64,000 nt of DNA. Source: Dorea sp. AM10-31. Its GTDB lineage: Bacteria; Bacillota; Clostridia; Lachnospirales; Lachnospiraceae. The stretch is taken from positions 310,001-374,000 of the forward strand of contig NZ_QTUV01000002.1 in assembly GCF_003435815.1 (NCBI RefSeq), in the 5' to 3' direction. Both the position numbers and the translations under genes were made by a program. Each line of letters begins with the position of its first letter. Positions within the stretch are counted from its first letter, which is position 1. Positions 15,584 to 24,958 of the stretch are shown here, in pieces. The notes below the pieces were generated by a model that did not search any database, was not told where the DNA came from, and saw only the letters and a program-made list of their open reading frames with translations.

Positions 15584-16063
15584 ATGGAAAAAGTAACAAG
15601 TTTTACAATTAATCATCTGAAATTAAAACCGGGTATCTATGTATCGCGTATCGATCATGTAAACGGTAACCCACTCACAACTTTTGATCTTCGCATGACA
15701 ACACCGAACAAAGAACCAGTTATGAACACAGCGGAAGTTCACACGATCGAGCATCTCGGTGCGACATTTCTTCGCAATCATCCAACTTACAAAGATCAGA
15801 CTATTTATTTCGGACCAATGGGATGCCGTACCGGATTCTATCTGATCCTTGCCGGAGAGCTTACTTCTAAGGAAATCGTTCCACTCATCTGCGAAATGTT
15901 CCGGTTTATCGCAGATTTTAACGATGAAGTTCCTGGTGCGGCGGCAAGAGACTGCGGCAATTATCTGGATATGAACCTTCCAATGGCAAATTACCTCGCA
16001 AAGAAATATCTGACAGAAGTTCTGGATCACATTACCGATGATCGTCTCGTTTATCCGGAATAA
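15584..16063 (+). CDS. luxS: S-ribosylhomocysteine lyase
   Basis: Splits S-ribosylhomocysteine to homocysteine and the precursor of autoinducer-2, closing the activated methyl cycle. 159 residues. The metal site HTIEHLGA (HxxEH) and the catalytic Cys in GPMGCRTG are present; the third metal Cys is in ARDCGNYLDMNL. The start at 15584 has AGGAGG 9 bases before it; a TTG eight codons upstream would place this site within the gene. Homocysteine produced here would feed the MetH at 42.7 kb. Confidence 0.97.
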   Translation: MEKVTSFTINHLKLKPGIYVSRIDHVNGNPLTTFDLRMTTPNKEPVMNTAEVHTIEHLGATFLRNHPTYKDQTIYFGPMGCRTGFYLILAGELTSKEIVPLICEMFRFIADFNDEVPGAAARDCGNYLDMNLPMANYLAKKYLTEVLDHITDDRLVYPE

Positions 16064-16081
16064 TTCTTACAGATAATTCTT

Positions 16082-16618
16082 CTAGCATTTGATCTGGCAC
16101 ATCCGCATAGCTGCCAGCGCTGTCTCATGACTGTCTGTTGTCACTCCGGCACAACAGTCTTTGTCAACATATACCGGCACTTCCGGCAATGCGGCTTTGC
16201 TGATCATTGCATTTGAAATCACACAGATATCTGTGCAAAGTCCGACAAGCGTAATCGATGTAATCCCATCCATGCCATTTCCACGCAGCTCTTCATCTTT
16301 TTTCTTTAACAGTTCTCCCAGCTCCATGCTTCCAAATGTCGGCTTATCGATCACAATGTCATTTTCACTGCGAAGCGCCTCTAACTGCGGGCAAATCTCC
16401 CAGCCTTTTGTACCACGGATACAATGTGCTACCGGAAGATTCCTGCCTTCCTGTGTATCCAGATAATTCTCTTCATGGGTGTCTCTCGTATAAATAATTT
16501 CACCGTCAAAGTCTTTAATTTTTTTTGCAACATCCGGTACAATCGCTTTTGCTTCTTTCGTTCCAAGTGCGCCGTCAATAAAGTCATTCTGCATATCCAC
16601 AATAATTAATATATCCAT
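16082..16618 (-). CDS. Cysteine hydrolase, nicotinamidase-like
   Basis: 178 residues of the isochorismatase-like superfamily. The triad is visible: Asp in IIVDMQNDF, Lys near IVIDKPTFGS and Cys in LVGLCTDICV. The HCIRGTKGWEI segment resembles nicotinamidase, which deamidates nicotinamide to nicotinate for NAD salvage. Other family members hydrolyse ureido or biuret compounds, so the substrate is probable, not certain. AAGGAGG precedes the ATG. Confidence 0.85.
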   Translation of the reverse strand: MDILIIVDMQNDFIDGALGTKEAKAIVPDVAKKIKDFDGEIIYTRDTHEENYLDTQEGRNLPVAHCIRGTKGWEICPQLEALRSENDIVIDKPTFGSMELGELLKKKDEELRGNGMDGITSITLVGLCTDICVISNAMISKAALPEVPVYVDKDCCAGVTTDSHETALAAMRMCQIKC

Positions 16619-16649
16619 GATCTGCCTCCTTAATGTTTCCCATACAAAT

Positions 16650-16680
16650 TATCAGAAACACCTTCCGCCTTATTCTGATA
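16650..16680. repeat. Inverted repeat upstream of the cysteine hydrolase
   Basis: TATCAGAA (16650-16657) and TTCTGATA (16673-16680) are perfectly complementary around 15 bases, just upstream of the gene starting at 16618. Possible operator or hairpin. Confidence 0.4.
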
Positions 16681-16740
16681 TTGTGGGCGGTTATCAAATA
16701 CATCATGCTCCCATGAATGTATTTTCCTCATCGCATTTAC

Positions 16741-16775
16741 AAAAAGCAGTTACCGGAATTTCCAATAACTGCTTT
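16741..16775 (-). terminator. Terminator of infC-rpmI-rplT
   Basis: AAAGCAGTTA (16766-16775 on the minus strand) pairs with TAACTGCTTT (16743-16752), with the T run at the 3' side of the minus strand. Confidence 0.85.
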
Positions 16776-16802
16776 GTATATTCTATCTATATTCTGCTAA
16801 AA

Positions 16803-17159
16803 TTAAGCAAGTTTTGCTTTTGCAGCTTCTGCAAGTGCTGTAAATCCTTCAGCGTCATTAACAGCCATCTCTGCAAGCATCTTTCTATTGATGTCGATGT
16901 TTGCAAGTTTCAGACCGTGCATCAGTTTGCTGTAAGAAAGACCATTCATTCTTGCTGCAGCGTTGATACGAGCGATCCATAACTGACGCATCTGACGTTT
17001 GCGCTGTTTTCTTCCTGCGTATGCAGATGTAAGAGCTCTCATAACAGACTGTTTTGCTACTCTATACTGTTTAGAGCGTGCTCCTCTGTATCCTTTTGCT
17101 AATTTTAAAGTTCTATTGTGTCTTTTTTTAGCGTTTAATCCGCCTTTGATTCTTGCCAT
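16803..17159 (-). CDS. rplT: Large ribosomal subunit protein bL20
   Basis: 118 residues, the usual length. Starts [29 protein letters not shown] and has [24 protein letters not shown], both family signatures (each given in part only: [15 protein letters not shown] and [16 protein letters not shown]). Needed early in 50S assembly. In many bacteria L20 also represses its own operon by binding the infC leader, which fits the attenuator described upstream. Confidence 0.98.
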   Translation of the reverse strand: MARIKGGLNAKKRHNRTLKLAKGYRGARSKQYRVAKQSVMRALTSAYAGRKQRKRQMRQLWIARINAAARMNGLSYSKLMHGLKLANIDINRKMLAEMAVNDAEGFTALAEAAKAKLA

Positions 17160-17192
17160 GTCTTATCTCCTCCTTCTATTCTCTACACTATC

Positions 17193-17390
17193 TTACAGAT
17201 ATGGTAATACTTTCTTCATGTTCTTTACATTAGTTGCATCTGTAATGATTGATTTTCTAAGATTTCTTTTTCTCTTTGTAGATTTCTTAGTTAAGATATG
17301 GCTCTTGTAAGCTTTATTTCTTTTTAATTTTCCTGTACCTGTTTTTTTGAAGCGCTTTGCAGCTGCTCTATTTGTTTTAATTTTTGGCAT
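17193..17390 (-). CDS. rpmI: Large ribosomal subunit protein bL35
   Basis: 65 residues, normal length, strongly basic. [20 protein letters not shown] is the family start and KKVLPYL a typical end. It lies between infC and rplT with short gaps, the conserved order. Confidence 0.98.
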   Translation of the reverse strand: MPKIKTNRAAAKRFKKTGTGKLKRNKAYKSHILTKKSTKRKRNLRKSIITDATNVKNMKKVLPYL

Positions 17391-17424
17391 TGTAATATTC
17401 CTCCTTAGATTTATAAATGTATTT

Positions 17425-17931
17425 TTAACGTTTTTCAGTTAAAACCATGCTCATACTTCTGCCTTCCTGCTTTGCCGGTTTCTCGATCACAGCAACATCA
17501 GCAAGTGCCTGCGCAAAATCATCCAGAATGTGTTTACTCTGTTGCATATGCGCCATCTCACGGCCACGGAAACGTAAAGTGACTTTTACTTTATTTCCTT
17601 TACCGATGAACTTCTTTGCATTGTTCATCTTCGTATTCAGGTCATTCGTATCAATATTCGGTGAAAGACGTACTTCCTTAACCTCTACAGTTTTTTGCTT
17701 CTTCTTTGCTTCTTTTTCTTTTCTCGCCAGCTCATACTTATACTTACCGTAGTCGATGATCTTACATACCGGCGGCTGTGCCTTCGGAGCAATCTTTACA
17801 AGATCAAGATCTGCCTCTCTCGCAAGTTTCATGGCATCTTTGGATGACATGATACCAAGCTGTTCTCCACTTTCGCTTATCACACGAACTTCCTTATCTC
17901 TAATCTGTCCGTTAATCATTAAATCGCTAAT
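17425..17931 (-). CDS. infC: Translation initiation factor IF-3, probable AUU start
   Basis: 168 residues from an ATT at 17931. IF-3 binds the 30S subunit, blocks 50S joining and checks the start codon. Core motifs: [28 protein letters not shown] and the C-domain [14 protein letters not shown] prefer the ATT start: the GGGGGTG ribosome site lies 7 bases before ATT but 19 bases before the first ATG (17919), and ISD-like residues before the ATG match B. subtilis IF-3 (ISKD...). AUU starts on infC are known and allow IF-3 to repress itself. If ATG is used the protein has 164 residues. Confidence 0.93.
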   Translation of the reverse strand: MSDLMINGQIRDKEVRVISESGEQLGIMSSKDAMKLAREADLDLVKIAPKAQPPVCKIIDYGKYKYELARKEKEAKKKQKTVEVKEVRLSPNIDTNDLNTKMNNAKKFIGKGNKVKVTLRFRGREMAHMQQSKHILDDFAQALADVAVIEKPAKQEGRSMSMVLTEKR

Positions 17932-17955
17932 GTTCCTGCACCCCCATTATAAAAT

Positions 17956-18079
17956 AAAAAGTGAATAGTTTTCAGACTATCCACTTTCCTGTCACAATAA
18001 AATCAAATCTATCTAAAAATGATTCATGTTCAATATCAACCAATAGTCACCCGATTGTGCTATGGTGAGAGTGGATACT
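17956..18079 (-). promoter_or_regulatory. infC leader attenuator (L20-leader-like)
   Basis: On the minus strand AGTGGATAGT (17976-17985) pairs with ACTATTCACT (17960-17969), followed by a T-rich run: a terminator 28 bases before infC. The 5' segment AGTATCCACT (18070-18079) can instead pair with the first arm and prevent the terminator. This mutually exclusive pairing is the layout of Firmicutes L20 leaders, where L20 binding promotes termination. The pairings are seen directly; the ligand is inferred. Confidence 0.7.
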
Positions 18080-18186
18080 CTTCTTTGTTGTTTCACACAA
18101 AAGATAATTTACCATAAATTCATATTACTGTCAACTGTTAACTTGAATTTTCTTATCATTTTTCTTATCTTCTGTTCCTCTTCCAC

Positions 18187-18215
18187 ATTATAAGCTTCTT
18201 TTTTCTCAAATGCAA
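18187..18215 (-). promoter_or_regulatory. infC promoter
   Basis: TTGCAT (18210-18215) and TATAAT (18187-18192) are 17 bases apart on the minus strand. It starts 8 bases after the copA stop and gives a leader of about 250 bases. Confidence 0.8.
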
Positions 18216-18222
18216 TTGTTAA

Positions 18223-18432
18223 TTAGCCGACTGAGACTACTTTGTAATCTTTGTCTTCTACTGCTTTTGTAAGTACATCATCTGCAACTTCGTGGCTCAT
18301 CTTTACAACTGCTGTTCCTGCTTCGTGGCTGACAATTGCCTCTTCTACGCCGTCTAATGCTTCCAGCGCTTTTTTTACTGCTGCCTCACAGTGTCCACAC
18401 ATCATTCCTTCAATCTTCATTGTTTTCTCCAT
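18223..18432 (-). CDS. copZ: Nested copper chaperone CopZ within copA
   Basis: In the frame of copA, an ATG at 18432 is preceded by AGGAGG 8 bases upstream, the best ribosome site in this operon. Translation from it gives a complete 69-residue HMA protein ([20 protein letters not shown]...), the size of free CopZ, ending at the copA stop. The CxxC that binds Cu(I) is included. Thus one mRNA may give a fusion and a free chaperone. E. coli makes CopA(Z) from copA by frameshifting; here the route would be internal initiation. Not proven. Confidence 0.5.
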   Translation of the reverse strand: MEKTMKIEGMMCGHCEAAVKKALEALDGVEEAIVSHEAGTAVVKMSHEVADDVLTKAVEDKDYKVVSVG

Positions 18433-20799
18433 TGTTGTTTCCTCCTTTTTCTTTTCATTATTTTTAATTGTTAATCCTTCATCTGCCATTTCTACAGTTC
18501 CGGTTTTTGCAGCTTTTTTTAATTTTTTATCTTTGCTTGCATCCAACATGTTAAACCAGTTCAGACGCAATGCATTGCTTACAACACAGAAACTTGAAAG
18601 ACTCATCGCTGCTGCGCCGAACATTGGATTTAATTTCCACCCAAAGATCGGATACCACAGTCCTGCTGCCAGCGGGATTCCGATCACATTGTAGAAAAAT
18701 GCCCAGAACAGATTCTCATGAATATTCCGAAGTGTTGCGCGACTTAACCGAATCGCCGCCGGAACATCGCTTAAGCGGCTCTTCATCAATACAACATCCG
18801 CTGCATCAATGGCAATATCTGTACCTGCGCCTATGGCAATACCAACATCTGCTCTTGTCAGTGCCGGTGCGTCATTGATACCATCGCCGACCATCGCTGT
18901 CTTGCCCTGCTTCTTTAAATCACGGACCACTGCTTCTTTTCCGTCCGGAAGCACACCTGCGATTACTTCATCTACGCCTGCCTGCTTTCCGATTGCTTTC
19001 GCTGTCCGCTCATTATCACCGGTCAGCATGACAACATGGATACCCATATTCTGTAGTTCGCGGATCGCACGCGGACTGTCCTCTTTCATAACATCCGCTA
19101 CGGCAATGATTCCCATCAATTTGTCTTCTCTTGCGAAGAACAAAGGCGTCTTCCCATCTTCGGCAAGCTCCTGCGCCTGTTCTTTCATTTCCTCACTTAT
19201 TTCAACCAGACCGCTGATATACTGGTAACTGCCTCCAACCAGCTTCTGTCCGTTTAACATACCGGAGAGACCATTTCCAGCTGCGATCTGGAAATCTTCC
19301 ACTTCTGCAAGATCCTCAAGACCTTCTGTGCCAAGACTTTCTACAGCCGATGTGATTGCTCTCGCCAGTGGATGTTCACTCTTTCGCTCCAGCACATACG
19401 CTGTGAAGAGCAATTCTTCCTCACTGACATTATCTTCCGCAACAAGATCCGTTACTTTCGGTTCTCCCTTTGTAATTGTTCCTGTCTTATCTAATGCGAC
19501 AATCTCTGTCTTTCCTGTCTCTTCCAGGGAAACGGCTGTCTTAAACATTATTCCATGCTTTGCACCCATTCCGTTACCAACCATGATCGCAACAGGTGTT
19601 GCCAGTCCAAGCGCACACGGACAGCTGATTACAAGAACTGCAATTCCTCTTGCCAGTGCAAAACCAATCGTCTGTCCGGCGATCAGCCAGATCAGAGTTG
19701 TTACAGTCGCAATCCCGATAACTGCCGGCACAAATACGCCGGATACCCGGTCTGCGACTTTGGCGATCGGCGCCTTTGTAGCCGCTGCGTCACTGGCCAT
19801 CTGAATAATCTGTGATAAGGTCGTATCTTCTCCGACTCTTGTCGCTTCACATTTTAAAAATCCGGACTGGTTCATGGTAGCTGCCGACACACTGTCTCCA
19901 ACTGTTTTGTCCACCGGAATACTCTCTCCGGTAAGTGCCGCTTCATCCACTGCACTGCTTCCTTCTATAACCGTCCCATCTACCGGAATATTCTCACCCG
20001 GTCTTACAACAAAGATATCACCAATCTTCACCTGATCAATTGTTACTTCTGCCTCTTTTCCCTGACAAAGAACGACTGCCTTCTTCGGCGCAAGCTTCAT
20101 AAGTCCTTTCAGCGCATCGGTTGTTTTACCTTTCGATCTTGCTTCAAGCATCTTGCCGACTGTAATAAGCGTCAGGATCATTGCCGCTGACTCAAAATAA
20201 AATTCATGCATATAGGATATAACAAGTTCTGCATTGCCCTTCATCTGCGCATCTGTCATCGCAAATAATGCATACGTACTATATACAAATGATGCGCCGG
20301 ATCCAAGTGCAACCAACGTGTCCATATTCGGTGCACGATGAATCAATCCTTTGAAGCCGCTGATAAAGAACTTCTGATTGATCACCATGATCACGATTGT
20401 AAATAACATCTGGATAAGTCCCATTGCTACATGATTGCCGCTAAGGAACCCCGGCAGTGGCCAGTTCCACATCATATGGCCCATAGATAAATACAACAAT
20501 GGCACAAGGAAGCATAATGACGCAATCAGTCTCTTCTTAAGAACCGGTGTTATCTTATCCTTCAGGAAATCTTCATCCCGGGCTTCTTTTAATTTCTCCG
20601 TTCCTTTCATAGAAGCTCCGTATCCTGCCTTTTCTACCGCCTCTATAATCTGCTCTGGTGTAGCTGTTCCATCAACTCCCATTGAGTTTGTCAAAAGACT
20701 TACAGAACAGGATGTCACTCCGTCTACTTTCAACACAGCCTTTTCTACACGGGTACTGCAGGCTGCACAGCTCATACCCGTAACGTTATACTGTTCCAT
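18223..20799 (-). CDS. copA: Copper-exporting P1B-type ATPase with C-terminal chaperone domain
   Basis: 858 residues. Exports Cu(I) across the membrane using ATP. N-terminal HMA domain with GMSCAAC (Cys 11 and 14), about eight membrane helices, the transport motif [11 protein letters not shown], phosphorylation site DKTGTITKG, and [20 protein letters not shown]. Unusually a second HMA domain (GMMCGHC) is attached at the C-terminus after a Lys/Glu-rich linker. Start at 20799 because AGGA lies 8 bases upstream; the ATG at 20808 overlaps it. Second gene of the csoR-copA operon. Confidence 0.95.
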   Translation of the reverse strand: MEQYNVTGMSCAACSTRVEKAVLKVDGVTSCSVSLLTNSMGVDGTATPEQIIEAVEKAGYGASMKGTEKLKEARDEDFLKDKITPVLKKRLIASLCFLVPLLYLSMGHMMWNWPLPGFLSGNHVAMGLIQMLFTIVIMVINQKFFISGFKGLIHRAPNMDTLVALGSGASFVYSTYALFAMTDAQMKGNAELVISYMHEFYFESAAMILTLITVGKMLEARSKGKTTDALKGLMKLAPKKAVVLCQGKEAEVTIDQVKIGDIFVVRPGENIPVDGTVIEGSSAVDEAALTGESIPVDKTVGDSVSAATMNQSGFLKCEATRVGEDTTLSQIIQMASDAAATKAPIAKVADRVSGVFVPAVIGIATVTTLIWLIAGQTIGFALARGIAVLVISCPCALGLATPVAIMVGNGMGAKHGIMFKTAVSLEETGKTEIVALDKTGTITKGEPKVTDLVAEDNVSEEELLFTAYVLERKSEHPLARAITSAVESLGTEGLEDLAEVEDFQIAAGNGLSGMLNGQKLVGGSYQYISGLVEISEEMKEQAQELAEDGKTPLFFAREDKLMGIIAVADVMKEDSPRAIRELQNMGIHVVMLTGDNERTAKAIGKQAGVDEVIAGVLPDGKEAVVRDLKKQGKTAMVGDGINDAPALTRADVGIAIGAGTDIAIDAADVVLMKSRLSDVPAAIRLSRATLRNIHENLFWAFFYNVIGIPLAAGLWYPIFGWKLNPMFGAAAMSLSSFCVVSNALRLNWFNMLDASKDKKLKKAAKTGTVEMADEGLTIKNNEKKKEETTMEKTMKIEGMMCGHCEAAVKKALEALDGVEEAIVSHEAGTAVVKMSHEVADDVLTKAVEDKDYKVVSVG

Positions 20800-20818
20800 T
20801 CTGATCATCCTTTTCTTA

Positions 20819-21118
20819 CTATTTCATCAGTTTTTGAAGTGTAGCTACCAGTTCATCCACTGTCTCTTCTTTTCCTTTGCGGATATCTTCTGCTACACAG
20901 GTTCGGATATGGTTTGCAAGCAACACTTTGTTGAAACTATTAAGTGCTGCATTCACAGCTGAGACCTGCACAAGAATATCGGTACAGTAAACATCGTTCT
21001 CCACCATCTTTTTGATTCCCCTTACCTGCCCTTCAATACGGTTCAGTCTGTGGATCAAATCTTTGTATTCTTTTTCCGAACGTTCTTTCGTTTTGTGACA
21101 GCATGTTTTTTCTTCCAT
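20819..21118 (-). CDS. csoR: Copper-sensing repressor of the CsoR family
   Basis: 99 residues, all-helical DUF156 family. The [14 protein letters not shown] motif and the Cu(I) ligand set are present: Cys in VYCTDILVQ, then His and Cys in [11 protein letters not shown]. That Cys-His-Cys set distinguishes Cu sensors from FrmR-type sensors. The start at 21118 has GAGGTG 6 bases upstream; an open frame extends 19 codons further but runs across the promoter. An extra CCH near the N-terminus could bind metal as well. It leads the copA operon. Confidence 0.92.
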   Translation of the reverse strand: MEEKTCCHKTKERSEKEYKDLIHRLNRIEGQVRGIKKMVENDVYCTDILVQVSAVNAALNSFNKVLLANHIRTCVAEDIRKGKEETVDELVATLQKLMK

Positions 21119-21142
21119 ATTCTTCACCTCTTTCCGGTCTAT

Positions 21143-21171
21143 ATTATATACCCCACATAGGTATATTTCAA
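21143..21171 (-). promoter_or_regulatory. csoR-copA promoter with CsoR-like operator
   Basis: TTGAAA (21166-21171) and TATAAT (21143-21148), 17-base spacer. The spacer (21147-21165) reads TATACCTATGTGGGGTATA, a near-palindrome with the G-tract and ATACC/GGTAT ends typical of CsoR sites. A repressor bound there would block RNA polymerase. Confidence 0.75.
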
Positions 21172-21226
21172 CCATTGTTTTTCATTCTTACTGAATCTTT
21201 TTTTCGATACGGATGTCAGAATTTTT

Positions 21227-21739
21227 TTATAATATCTTTTCGAAACCTATGCGGAGTGCACCTTTCTCCGGTCCACCTGCCAGATGGATCTCTCCGCATC
21301 TTTCAAATCCGGCTTTTCCAAGCGCTCTCTGCATCGGAATATTCCCCGGATGGGTATCAATACGCACACTTGAAAATCCAAGTGTTTCTGCCATACGGAA
21401 CCCATGCGCAAACATCTTTCCTGCCACTCCTTTTCCTTTTGCTTCCTCTGCTACACATACGCGGTGCATTGCTGCATACGGTCCCGCACTAATCCACTCG
21501 CCTTCTATTTCATAATAAGATATGTCCGGTGTTGTCTGAAATGCAAAGATTCCAAGAATGATTCCATCTTCTTCTGCTACGTAAGTACATTGATTCTTAA
21601 TATCATTCTCCCAGATTTTTCTCGATGGATATCCTTTCTGCCACTGATCCAGTCCAAGATTTTTAAGTCCAGCCTTTGCCTGTGCGGTAATCTCACACAT
21701 ACGTTCCAGATCTTTCTCTCTTGCAATTCTAAATTCCAT
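21227..21739 (-). CDS. GNAT-family N-acetyltransferase
   Basis: 170 residues. The acetyl-CoA loop appears as RVCVAEEAKGKGVAGKMFAHGF (R/Q-x-x-G-x-G/A), preceded by a beta strand ISYYEIEGEWI and followed by SVRIDTHPGNIPMQRALGKAGF, the end of the fold. The substrate cannot be told. It lies 81 bases after trmO and may be the last gene of that run. Confidence 0.88.
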   Translation of the reverse strand: MEFRIAREKDLERMCEITAQAKAGLKNLGLDQWQKGYPSRKIWENDIKNQCTYVAEEDGIILGIFAFQTTPDISYYEIEGEWISAGPYAAMHRVCVAEEAKGKGVAGKMFAHGFRMAETLGFSSVRIDTHPGNIPMQRALGKAGFERCGEIHLAGGPEKGALRIGFEKIL

Positions 21740-21820
21740 TTTGTTTCTCCATTTCTGTTTATTTTTCTTTGCTTTTCATTTTTTATTCTTTGAAATAATA
21801 TTTGCCGCTATTATTTGCAA

Positions 21821-22531
21821 TCATTGCATTTCATTTCTATCCTCTTCAATTTCACATATTTCAGCAACACCATCCACTACCCGGAAACGCACTTCCATTC
21901 CTGCAAAGCTCATTCCATATACCCTCTCCGGGTTTTCCTGATACGCCGGTCTTGGATCTTCTGCAAGTATTTCCTTTAAAGCCGGAATCTTTTCACGTTT
22001 TTCTTCAGATAGTGACTCTTCAATTTCAGGAGGGATTGATACTCCCAGACCGTATTCTTTTACTCGTCCTGCAAATCCAGCTTCTGCTTCCGGATACGCA
22101 TCGATATGTGGTAAATATGGTTTCACATCATAAATTGGTGTCCCGTTCATCAGATCTGCTCCGCTTACGATTAGCACCGGTCCATCCTCATGTTCCCAGT
22201 CAATGGTTGTCAGTTTTACACAGGATAACCCCATTCCATTTGGACGAAATGGGGATCTAGTTGCAAATACACCGACTCTCTGATTTCCTCCAAGCCTTGG
22301 CGGGCGGACAGTCGGACGCCAGTTTGTACCCTCTGCCTCTGAAAAATCCCAGATCAGCCACAGATGTGAATACTCTTCCAGTCCACGGAACGCTTCCGGC
22401 TTGCGGTATTCCGGCAGGAAATGAATCTCTGCCTGTGTATTTACAAGGCCACTCTGCCTTGGGATTCCGAATTTTTCTGGGAAATCCCCTTCTATATATG
22501 CAATTGGCCGAATACTCTTTTCTGTCATCAT
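21821..22531 (-). CDS. trmO: tRNA-Thr m6t6A37 methyltransferase
   Basis: 236 residues of the TsaA/YaeB family, which methylates t6A37 of tRNA-Thr(GGU) using SAM. Signature segments: IAYIEGDFPEKFGIPRQSG, LEEYSHLWLIWDF, VFATRSPFRPNGMGLSCVKL and NGTPIYDVKPYLPH-IDA. The start at 22531 overlaps the stop of the upstream ATPase gene by four bases (ATGATGA), so translation is coupled. An alternative start is the next ATG, 22528. Confidence 0.95.
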   Translation of the reverse strand: MMTEKSIRPIAYIEGDFPEKFGIPRQSGLVNTQAEIHFLPEYRKPEAFRGLEEYSHLWLIWDFSEAEGTNWRPTVRPPRLGGNQRVGVFATRSPFRPNGMGLSCVKLTTIDWEHEDGPVLIVSGADLMNGTPIYDVKPYLPHIDAYPEAEAGFAGRVKEYGLGVSIPPEIEESLSEEKREKIPALKEILAEDPRPAYQENPERVYGMSFAGMEVRFRVVDGVAEICEIEEDRNEMQ

Positions 22532-24228
22532 AACTGAAGCCCCCGGTAACGGTTCAGACATGCGCAGAGTTCCTCTTTTCGCGGAAGTGCCAGATTGCCT
22601 GGAAGCTCATGCTCTCCAAGAACATCCTTTAACCCCTGTCTTTCTATATCTCTGTACAAGGATTCAACCAGTTCACAAATGGAAGTCTTCCCATTCATCC
22701 GATGTGTTTCCAGTTCTCTCATAAGATACCCCAAGCAGTTAAGCTGTTCTTCATCTGCCACTTGTTCTACATAACGCAGATCAATTGTTTCTGATCCCAG
22801 CATAATACCATCTTTTCCCAGTGTTTTTAATTTGATTCTTCCTCTGTGTTCCAGTCCTGTATTTTTCTTTGGACATCTTTTCATGATCGGTTTCTGAATT
22901 TCTTTTTCTAAAAACTGAAGTCCCTGATATCCGGCTGTTGCCTCTTTTGCTCTGGACGTGATCTCACGTGGCTGGTAGCGGTCCATCTGCACGATCACAT
23001 CTGCCACCTGAAAATAAGCCCCGGAACTTCCTGCTACAAGTACTGTTGAGATACCAAATTTCTTATAAAAATACTGCATCCGTTCTATAAATGGTGTGAT
23101 TGGTTCCATATCTTTGTGAATCACTTTCTGCATCAGCTCGTCTCTCACCATAAAATTTGTTGCACTGGTATCTTCATCAATTAAAAATGTACTCGCTCCG
23201 GCTTCCATCGCTTCAATCACATTTGCCGCCTGCGACGTACTGCCGCTGGCATCTTCCGTATCAAAACTGACGGTATCTTTCTGATTTGGAAGATCACTTA
23301 TAAACATAGAAATATCTGTATGTTTAATACTTCTTCCATCTTCTGCCCGAATCTTCACAGCATCCGGATCTGTGATCACATATTCTCTTCCGTCTCCGGC
23401 TATATGAGGATAAATCCCCATCTCCAGTGCTTTCAGAAGCGTAGATTTTCCATGATAGCCTCCGCCGACGATCAACGTAATCCCGCGCCTGATTCCCATT
23501 CCGCTTATCTCACCATAATACGGAAGCTTTAAAGTCACTCTCACAGATTCCGGTGATACAAACGGTACTGCATCTTTCATCGGCTTTTGGGATACACCTG
23601 ACATTCTCGGCAGTACAGAGCCATCTGCCACAAAAGCCACCAGACCATATTCCTTAAGCTGTCTGCGGATTGCTTCCTGATCCTCCGAAAGTTCCATAAC
23701 ATTTTCAAGTTTCCTTATATCCAAATTTTTATAATAAAGTGTCTCCTGCACGCAAGACGGCAGATATTGAAAAAAAATCTTCTCCAGTTCTCTCGCATTT
23801 ACCGTTCTTCCATTTGCCGGGAAGCCCACTTCAAACCGTAGAATAACGGTTCCGTCTTCCCTTATATCTGCGGCTGTCCGCTCCAGTACTTCCTGTCCGC
23901 AGTTTGTCACACGGATCAGACCACTTTTACCGGAACCTTTTGCCTGAAACGAATATTTTCTGATCCCGGATGCAAATATACGGATAAGCGCATCTTCAAG
24001 CGCCATCTTCTTCCACTGTTTATCATACAGTCTTTCTGGCAATCCTGCTGTTTTCTCCTCAACTTCTATATGTACTCTGGACGGTGCCGCAAACGGATCA
24101 CCCTGCACATGGTCAATTCCAAGCACATATCCTGAAAACCGGTAACTGCCTTTCAGATTTTTGTATGCCGGATAGCTCTTACGATCGATCTGTCCTAATA
24201 AATTTCTTAATTCTTCTGCTGTTTTCAT
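22528..24228 (-). CDS. ABC-class ATPase of the COG3044 family, function unknown
   Basis: 566 residues, one polypeptide. A conserved N-terminal region (LRNLLGQIDRKSYPAYKNLK, then DPFAAPSRVHIEV) precedes an ABC-like ATPase core with Walker A VGGGYHGKSTLLKAL and Walker B FLIDEDTSATNFMVRD. The family is annotated only as predicted ATPase of the ABC class. It lies between a pentapeptide-repeat gene (2-base gap) and trmO (4-base overlap). Start at 24228; an open frame reaches 24294 but overlaps the upstream gene. A role in RNA metabolism is suggested only by neighbours. Confidence 0.9.
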   Translation of the reverse strand: MKTAEELRNLLGQIDRKSYPAYKNLKGSYRFSGYVLGIDHVQGDPFAAPSRVHIEVEEKTAGLPERLYDKQWKKMALEDALIRIFASGIRKYSFQAKGSGKSGLIRVTNCGQEVLERTAADIREDGTVILRFEVGFPANGRTVNARELEKIFFQYLPSCVQETLYYKNLDIRKLENVMELSEDQEAIRRQLKEYGLVAFVADGSVLPRMSGVSQKPMKDAVPFVSPESVRVTLKLPYYGEISGMGIRRGITLIVGGGYHGKSTLLKALEMGIYPHIAGDGREYVITDPDAVKIRAEDGRSIKHTDISMFISDLPNQKDTVSFDTEDASGSTSQAANVIEAMEAGASTFLIDEDTSATNFMVRDELMQKVIHKDMEPITPFIERMQYFYKKFGISTVLVAGSSGAYFQVADVIVQMDRYQPREITSRAKEATAGYQGLQFLEKEIQKPIMKRCPKKNTGLEHRGRIKLKTLGKDGIMLGSETIDLRYVEQVADEEQLNCLGYLMRELETHRMNGKTSICELVESLYRDIERQGLKDVLGEHELPGNLALPRKEELCACLNRYRGLQL

Positions 24229-24230
24229 CT

Positions 24231-24944
24231 CTAATATGCCTCTGCTTCTTCTCTTGTCATCCAGAAATGGATACCGGTTGTGGAATCCATCCACCGGTCT
24301 TCGTTAAAATCTTTTACTTCCACCCACTCACCTCTTTTATATTCAAAGTTTTCATCTACGAGAGACCATGCCTCATCATAATTTTTTTTGAAATCGAAAC
24401 TCTTGATCGTCAGGACCTTGGCTTTGTTGCACCGGCAGGACGGCAATGTTGCTGACGTGCGAAGTGCATCTGCCGGAATCAGAAGCTGTACCATCCGGTC
24501 ATTAATGCATTTCTTATATCCTAAAAATGCTCCCGTCTCCGGGCAGCGCAGACGGAACCACTGTGTCGCTTCGTCCGACTGTATATTTGTAAGATCTGCA
24601 TTTTCCAGCACAGCCCCATAGAGGTTTGCGCCTTTTATATTGCAGTCACTCATATCGCAGAACCTGAAAGATGCGGTCCTCATATTTGCATTTTCAAAAT
24701 TTGCACCGTGCATGGAACATCCGTCAAACAGCGCATTCTCCACACTGCTGTAGTGGAAATCTACATTATTTAACATCACGCCATCAAAGGAACACAGTGT
24801 AAAATCCGTATTACTTAAATCCGTTCCGCTTAAATCTCCTTTTTCCAGCTGTACTTCACGAAATACAAGCCGTTCTCCCGATTTCCTGTTTTCAAGCTTC
24901 TCTTTCAGGTCGGATAATTTCAATTCCTGCATCCTGTCATTCAT
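24231..24944 (-). CDS. Pentapeptide-repeat protein
   Basis: 237 residues. About residues 35-120 form A(D/N)LxX repeats (GDLSGTDLSNTDF, NNVDFHYSSVENALF, GANLYGAVLENADL), which fold as a right-handed square helix. The C-terminal third is a separate domain ending in EEAEAY, of a type found in other pentapeptide proteins (DUF5758-like) with TQWFRLRCPETGAFLGYKK. Some pentapeptide proteins mimic DNA and bind gyrase; no evidence for that here. It follows the deacylase gene by 14 bases. Confidence 0.9.
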   Translation of the reverse strand: MNDRMQELKLSDLKEKLENRKSGERLVFREVQLEKGDLSGTDLSNTDFTLCSFDGVMLNNVDFHYSSVENALFDGCSMHGANFENANMRTASFRFCDMSDCNIKGANLYGAVLENADLTNIQSDEATQWFRLRCPETGAFLGYKKCINDRMVQLLIPADALRTSATLPSCRCNKAKVLTIKSFDFKKNYDEAWSLVDENFEYKRGEWVEVKDFNEDRWMDSTTGIHFWMTREEAEAY

Positions 24945-24958
24945 ATACTCACATCCTT

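Noticed and set aside
20435..20962. 175-codon plus-strand frame across copA start and csoR end
   Set aside because: Antisense to two confident genes and crosses their junction.
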